Origin: Gordonia sp. KTR9
GTDB taxonomy: Bacteria > Actinomycetota > Actinomycetes > Mycobacteriales > Mycobacteriaceae
Reading direction: 5' to 3'
Assembly (NCBI RefSeq): GCF_000143885.2
Contig: NC_018581.1
Location: 3,720,001 to 3,784,000, forward strand
Length of the DNA stretch: 64,000 bases
Shown: piece after piece, positions 57,733 through 64,000 of the stretch
Position numbering within the stretch: the stretch's first letter is position 1
How the letters are laid out: each line of letters begins with the position of its first letter
Position numbers and translations under genes: made by a program
The notes under the pieces: model-generated
What the model was told of the DNA's origin: nothing
The model's database searches: none
What the model saw: only the letters and a program-made list of their open reading frames with translations

Positions 57733-58248
57733 ATGACGTCCATCACGCTGGTTCAGGGCGACATCACGACGCAGTCCGTCGACGCGATCGTCAATGCCGC
57801 CAATTCCACCCTGCTCGGTGGCGGCGGGGTCGACGGCGCGATCCACCGGCGCGGCGGCCCGGCGATCCTCGCGGAGTGCAAGGAGCTACGCGCGGGCGCC
57901 TACCGCCGCGGACTGCCGGTCGGCGAGGCGGTGGCCACCACCGCGGGAGACCTGCCTGCGCGCTGGGTCATCCACACCGTCGGACCGGTCCACTCCTACG
58001 ACGAGGACCGCTCCACCCTCCTCGTCTCCTGCTACCGCGAATCACTTCGTGTCGCAACCGAACTCGGGGCCACCACGATCGCCTTCCCGGCGATCTCGAC
58101 CGGCGTCTACGGCTGGCCGATGGAGGACGGCGCCCGCAAGGCGGTCGACACGGTCCGTGCCGCGGTGCCGGACACCTCGATCGAGGAGGTCCGGTTCGTC
58201 CTCTTCGACCAGCGCGCCTACCGAGCGTTCGAGGCCGCACTGGCCTGA
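57733..58248 (+). CDS. macro-domain protein, probable O-acetyl-ADP-ribose deacetylase
   Basis: A 171-residue macro domain of the MacroD/YmdB type: TLVQGDITTQSVDAIVNAANSTLLGGGGVDGAIHRRGGP, then IAFPAISTGVYGWP. The Asn-Ala-Ala-Asn and Asp/His of GGGGVDGAIHRRGG bind and hydrolyse ADP-ribose esters in this family. Removal of ADP-ribose from proteins or O-acetyl-ADP-ribose turnover is the likely role. It lies 29 bp after the ACT gene and converges on ligA. Confidence 0.93.
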   Translation: MTSITLVQGDITTQSVDAIVNAANSTLLGGGGVDGAIHRRGGPAILAECKELRAGAYRRGLPVGEAVATTAGDLPARWVIHTVGPVHSYDEDRSTLLVSCYRESLRVATELGATTIAFPAISTGVYGWPMEDGARKAVDTVRAAVPDTSIEEVRFVLFDQRAYRAFEAALA

Positions 58249-58252
58249 TCGG

Positions 58253-60403
<2,151 letters not shown>

Positions 60404-60610
60404 TCGTCGTTGACGCGACGACCGAGCTGCGCCAAGGCTGATCCTGGCCGTAAGGCTGAGCCTGTCGCCCTGCGTCCTGGATCAGAACACCAGCTGTCAC
60501 AGGCCTGTTGTCACGAGACACCTGGGGGTCTGGTCGTCCATTGCACACTGTGGAGTTGTCAAAGGTCGTGTGGCGTCGGAGTCGATGCCGGAGGGTCTGA
60601 GGGGGGGCGG

Positions 60611-61855
60611 TCAGACGGGCGCGTCGTCGAGTCGCATGGTGCGCCGGTTATAGGCCGGGCGGGGTGAGCGTCGCGGGTCGACGTCGGCCGGCGGGATCAG
60701 CCAGGGATGCCGGTCGGGACCCATCACCACTTGCCACCCGTGGTGGTGGACCTGAGTGTGACATCGTTGACACAGCAGGCACCCGTTGTCCAGATCGGTC
60801 GGGCCACCGTCAGCCCAGTGGACCAGGTGATGTACTTGTGAATGTGCTGCTGGTGCACCACATTTCACACAGCACAAGTCCCGCACGATGATCGCCTGCC
60901 GCAGATGGTGCGGAAACAACCGCTTCGTGGTGCCCATCCGCAACGGCACGCCCTCGGTGTCGAGAATGATCTCGGCGACTCCGCTGTCACACGACAACCG
61001 CTGCGCTGACGCGGCCGATATTGCCCCGACCCACGGCAACCGTGCCGGATCGACGCCGTCGGCTGGAACGGTGACCAGCACTTGGGTGCGTGGTGCTCCG
61101 GCGGTGGTCATCGCCGCGCCGATCGCCGCCTGATCCAGCAGCAACTCCAACCCGTCCGCGCGGCGTTCTCCGACACTGCGACGATCCTCGGCTCCGTCGG
61201 GTTCGGGACGCGGACCGGATCGTTCGTCGATCATCGACAGAAACTTCTCCCCGATCACCGCACTCACATCCGCGCTGATCGCGACCCGCCCCTCCTCGGT
61301 CACCCTGGTGTGCACGGTGTTCAACGACGCATCATCAGCCGCCGGAACCGTGTCGGGATCAGCGTCTGCGACACGCACCGCGACACCCCGTGCGCGGGTG
61401 TCGATCTCCGCGGGAGTGGCACCGGAGAACGCCAGCGTGAGCAGTTCGGTCTCGAACGCCCGACGGTCGTCGTCGGAAAGCGCTGCTGCAGCGCGTCGGT
61501 CGATGAGAGCGATCCCTCGAACGACCGCGTCGACGCACTCGGCAGCCAGGTACCCGTCGGCGGCGCAGTCGGCGACCTTCGGCAACAAGGCCAGGCCGCC
61601 GGCGATCCGCACACCACGGTGGGCGACCGATGGTGGCATCCCCATCTCGATCAGCCACGACCGTGTCGTCGATCCCGCACGGGCCGCCGCACCCGACGCG
61701 TCCAGAAGAGCTACGTGCACAGCGATCTGATGATCCAGCACGTTGCGCAACACACGCAGTTCGTCGAGTCGGTCGAACACCGCGCGACCACTCCCGTCCT
61801 CGGGCGGTGGAGCGAGGAAGACGAGGGTGTCGCGGAACTCGGTGATCGAGGGCAT
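60611..61855 (-). CDS. DUF222/HNH endonuclease-domain protein (13E12-type)
   Basis: A 414-residue protein with an N-terminal DUF222 helical domain (about 1-260; AHRGVRIAGGLALLPKVADCAADGYL) and a C-terminal HNH nuclease domain: CVKCGAP, HSQVHHLVHWADGGPTDLDNGCLLCQRCHTQVH, with two Cys pairs for zinc and His-His plus His for catalysis. The family is abundant in mycobacteria and Gordonia, sometimes within 13E12 repeats; role unknown. The start is the ATG at 61855 (MPSITEFRDTL); the frame opens to 61945. Confidence 0.87.
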   Translation of the reverse strand: MPSITEFRDTLVFLAPPPEDGSGRAVFDRLDELRVLRNVLDHQIAVHVALLDASGAAARAGSTTRSWLIEMGMPPSVAHRGVRIAGGLALLPKVADCAADGYLAAECVDAVVRGIALIDRRAAAALSDDDRRAFETELLTLAFSGATPAEIDTRARGVAVRVADADPDTVPAADDASLNTVHTRVTEEGRVAISADVSAVIGEKFLSMIDERSGPRPEPDGAEDRRSVGERRADGLELLLDQAAIGAAMTTAGAPRTQVLVTVPADGVDPARLPWVGAISAASAQRLSCDSGVAEIILDTEGVPLRMGTTKRLFPHHLRQAIIVRDLCCVKCGAPAAHSQVHHLVHWADGGPTDLDNGCLLCQRCHTQVHHHGWQVVMGPDRHPWLIPPADVDPRRSPRPAYNRRTMRLDDAPV

Positions 61856-62089
61856 GACACCCAAGGTACTCGCCAGAACGTTCGACGACGAGATTTCTCC
61901 ACAACCCCGCTTCGACCAATATGACTGCGCTGCAATTGATATCACTCACGCCTCAGCGGTGAACCGTGGTGGACTGTGGTGGACTGAAACCTCACCAGTC
62001 ACATTGCCGCCGAAGGCACCCTGAAGCCGCGCAACCAGGAACGCCTGCAGCCCCCAGAGTACGAATCCGAGTGCCGACATCTGTGCCGG

Positions 62090-63319
62090 TCAATCCGGGA
62101 CTATGAAGAGGTTCTCGGAGAACGACTCGTTGAGTATCACGTTTCTGAGCTCTTCGGTACGGCCGCTGCTCTCGGCTCGCAGCGGGATGCCGGTGTTGGC
62201 GTCGAACGCAACCGCCACCGGGCCGAAGATATAGGGAGGAAATACGAACTCCCACGCTCGGCGCCCGCCTACCTCGGTGACCGTTCCAAGACCGGTGGGA
62301 TCGATCACCAAACGAAACGAGGTCAACTGATCCCAGCGACGATGAATCGCGACCAGCTGATCGGGCCACGTACTGGGTGCATAAGGCCCGCGGTGCCAGA
62401 GGCGCCCCGAGGAATCGCTCACCGAGAGCAACCCGTCGTCGTCGGCCTGCCTCACTCCCTCGAACGGCGAGTACCAGAACTCCACCTCGAGGCGCTCCTC
62501 GCTACCGCCCTGATCCTCGGAGAGCACCATGGTCGCGTGGACGGTCGACTCGCCGGCCGACCGATACAGCTGGTGCACCTCGCTCCAGGTCGCTCGCTCC
62601 CCCAGCAGCGGAACTCGGGGCGGCATCTCGTGGGCGTAGGGCGCCTGAGGCTCCGTGGTGGTGGGCACCAGAGCGACGGTGAACTCCGCGGACTCGATCA
62701 GCTCCTTGGTGACAGCAATCCCGGTGCGCCGCTCGGCAAGTGCGAAACTGGCCTCGATGTGGAAGAACTCGTCTCGGGGTTCGTCGGTCTCCTCGAGCTC
62801 GAATCCGCCGACTTCGGACATCAGGTCGAACACTGACGACGATCCGGTGGTCGTAATCGACCTGGCCCGGTCGAGATCCCGGGAAGGGAACATCGGCTCA
62901 AACGAAATCTGTTGCCGCCCATCGCGCCACCACACAAAGCGTGAGTTTGCGTTGACGTTGCTGAAGTGGCTGACGATCTCATGGTTGTCGATGACGGACT
63001 TGTACAGGTCATCTGTGACGCCGAGGTACTCACTGTTGTGCTGAATCAGCAGCACCCACCCGCCGCCGATGTCGGCAACCCCCACGGTTTGCACGGCCTG
63101 CGACATCATGGGAGCCAGGCCCAACAGTTCGAACTCCGTCGACCGTTTACCGAACCCCTCCAAGCCGACCCCGTGGGGACGTCGGCTGTAGGCGGACAGA
63201 GCATCAAGGACACCGTCAGCAGTGGCATCGCGAATCAGGCTGACAACGTGGCCGTTCGCTCGCCAGCCGGCGAACTCTTCATCGTTGAACCACAGAAAGT
63301 CCCGGTAGGTTGCCGCCAC
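62090..63319 (-). CDS. DUF6461-type protein with extra C-terminal domain
   Basis: A 409-residue protein. The N-terminal part (about 1-195) matches DUF6461: VADIGGGWVLLIQHNSEYLGVTDDLY, VVSHFSNVNANSRFVWWRDG and FEPMFPSRDLDRA. The C-terminal part (about 230-409) is strand-rich with Trp and Arg (SGRLWHRGPYAP, FRLVIDPTGLGTV, SENLFIVPD), and I cannot name it. No signal or membrane segment. DUF6461 proteins are common in actinobacteria and of unknown role. GC is a little lower than in neighbours, suggesting transfer. The 234-bp space to the DUF222 gene contains a 10-bp tandem (GTGGTGGACT) twice near 61966-61985. Confidence 0.75.
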   Translation of the reverse strand: MAATYRDFLWFNDEEFAGWRANGHVVSLIRDATADGVLDALSAYSRRPHGVGLEGFGKRSTEFELLGLAPMMSQAVQTVGVADIGGGWVLLIQHNSEYLGVTDDLYKSVIDNHEIVSHFSNVNANSRFVWWRDGRQQISFEPMFPSRDLDRARSITTTGSSSVFDLMSEVGGFELEETDEPRDEFFHIEASFALAERRTGIAVTKELIESAEFTVALVPTTTEPQAPYAHEMPPRVPLLGERATWSEVHQLYRSAGESTVHATMVLSEDQGGSEERLEVEFWYSPFEGVRQADDDGLLSVSDSSGRLWHRGPYAPSTWPDQLVAIHRRWDQLTSFRLVIDPTGLGTVTEVGGRRAWEFVFPPYIFGPVAVAFDANTGIPLRAESSGRTEELRNVILNESFSENLFIVPD

Positions 63320-63369
63320 TGTTCCACCATCTCAGGAATCGCTCTTGCTGATCGAGAGGACTGTCCGCT

Positions 63370-63756
63370 TCACAAGGAATCGAGCTTGGCCAGCGACCGC
63401 TTCGGTGCGATCTGGCGGTAGCTCGTGTCGAGGAGTTCGGCGACCTCGTCCCAGTCGGTGTCGTCGTCGAGGATCAGGCCCACCCAGCCGGCGGGGCCGA
63501 GGTAGGCGGGCAGGAAGAATCGCGGATCGTCCAGCAGGGCGGGCCGTTCGGAATCGTCGGCGAGGACCAGGATCGACTGGTCGTGACGGATCTTGCTGCC
63601 CTTGACCCCGCCGCCGTAGTTGCCGAACATCTTGCCGCAGCGGAAGGTCGGGCGGCCGTGCGCGACGACCTCGGTCGCGTCGGGCAGCGCGAGCGCGATC
63701 GTCCGTACGCGGACCAGGTAGGGGTCCGCGTCGTCGAACATGATCGGGTGCGGCAT
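63370..63756 (-). CDS. MmcQ/YjbR-family protein
   Basis: A 128-residue protein of the YjbR fold: ALPDATEVVAHGRPTFRCGKMFGNYGG, then LDDPRFFLPAYLGPAGWVGLILDDDTDWDEVAELLDTSYRQIAPKRSLAKL. YjbR proteins look like DNA-binding folds but their function is unknown. The ATG at 63756 gives MPHPIMFDD; a second frame (63332-63853) is its shadow. It is 41 bp after the edge gene in the same direction. Confidence 0.88.
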   Translation of the reverse strand: MPHPIMFDDADPYLVRVRTIALALPDATEVVAHGRPTFRCGKMFGNYGGGVKGSKIRHDQSILVLADDSERPALLDDPRFFLPAYLGPAGWVGLILDDDTDWDEVAELLDTSYRQIAPKRSLAKLDSL

Positions 63757-63797
63757 ACCGACGAGGATAGGTCTGCGAGGTCGGGCCTGCAGGGGTT

Positions 63798-64000
63798 TCA
63801 GAGTGCCGACGGATCGCTGCCGAGTAGCTGACCGGCTTTCGCGGTGACCGCAAGCGCCGTCTTGGCCCAGCTCGTCGACGCGCCGGCCAGACCGCAGGTC
63901 GGGGTCACGATGATGTTGTCCGACAACACTTTCCGGCTCAGACCGATGCGATCGGTGAGCGCGGCGAGTTCGGTCGCCACGTGTTCGGCGGCCAACGGGC
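63798..64000 (-). CDS. MetE-like (methionine synthase II-type) protein, C-terminal end only
   Basis: The gene enters from the right edge and stops at 63798. The visible 67 residues contain ELAALTDRIGLSRKVLSDNIIVTPTCGLAGAS, in which PTCGLAG matches the zinc Cys loop of the cobalamin-independent methionine synthase C-terminal fold. This is the position of mycobacterial Rv3015c, a MetE-like protein of unknown substrate. An internal ATG at 63995 is not thought to be the true start. Confidence 0.65.
   Translation of the reverse strand, partial: PLAAEHVATELAALTDRIGLSRKVLSDNIIVTPTCGLAGASTSWAKTALAVTAKAGQLLGSDPSAL

Noticed and set aside
60611..61855. DUF222-HNH gene as part of a mobile 13E12 element
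   Set aside because: No repeat ends, target duplication or companion recombinase are visible around it.

Overview
The window is high-GC chromosomal DNA of a mycolic-acid actinobacterium. The most likely genus is Gordonia or a close relative; I infer this from gene order and family types, not from a database search. From recG to the right edge the order follows the Mycobacterium tuberculosis Rv2973c-Rv3015c segment: recG, DAK-domain kinase, rpmB, ung, thiL, gpsA, fbiD, ppk1, mutT1, hupB, leuD, leuC, IclR regulator, PPOX protein, gltX, FAH hydrolase, MFS, leuB, serA, ilvC, ilvN, ilvB, PH-domain protein, DoxX, lppZ, gatB, pfkA, gatA, gatC, ACT protein, ligA. The lysine-rich HupB tail, the F420 pathway gene fbiD, the DUF222-HNH protein and the many GTG starts fit the same group.

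Layout. 1-2.6 kb: end of an MMPL exporter, small redox and DUF302 proteins, a guanidinium-type SMR exporter, a membrane-anchored HNH nuclease. 2.6-8 kb: recG, a FakA-like kinase, rpmB, an enoyl-CoA hydratase. 8-9.4 kb: IS110-family element, copy 1, lodged in a repetitive palindromic (REP-like) array. 9.4-22.4 kb: conserved housekeeping (ung, thiL, gpsA, fbiD, ppk1, mutT1, hupB, leuCD and its IclR-type neighbour). 22.5-24.3 kb: tRNA-Glu, tRNA-Gln and gltX. 24.4-30.1 kb: hydrolases, an MFS carrier, leuB-serA. 30.4-35.4 kb: an accessory block between the conserved serA and ilvC, with a secreted trypsin-like protease, a decayed LacI-type regulator, an IS481-family element and a three-gene type VII secretion (EspC-like protein / large effector / membrane protein) cassette. 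35.6-43.7 kb: ilvBNC with a leader peptide and attenuator, a PH protein, mgtE, ilvD. 43.7-46.2 kb: DoxX and lppZ. 46.2-47.9 kb: a second IS110 copy, inverted, in another REP-like array; its encoded protein is identical. 47.9-64 kb: gatB, PspC, pfkA, a two-component system, a phospholipase A2/hydrolase pair, gatA-gatC, ACT and macro-domain proteins, ligA, a DUF222-HNH protein, a DUF6461 protein, a YjbR protein and the edge of a MetE-like gene.

How the genes work together. Branched-chain amino acid synthesis dominates: leuCD, leuB, ilvB-ilvN, ilvC and ilvD are all here, with serA. Translation is a second theme: gltX sits beside tRNA-Glu and tRNA-Gln, and gatA, gatB and gatC, which complete Gln-tRNA(Gln) by transamidation, are all present.

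The most striking observation is in the IS110 element. Its 233-bp leader can be folded by hand into two internal-loop hairpins. The four loop segments match the left target, right target, left donor end and right donor end of the element itself around a CT core, which is the bridge-RNA layout described for IS621. The second most interesting locus is the type VII effector/immunity-like cassette next to the IS481 insertion.
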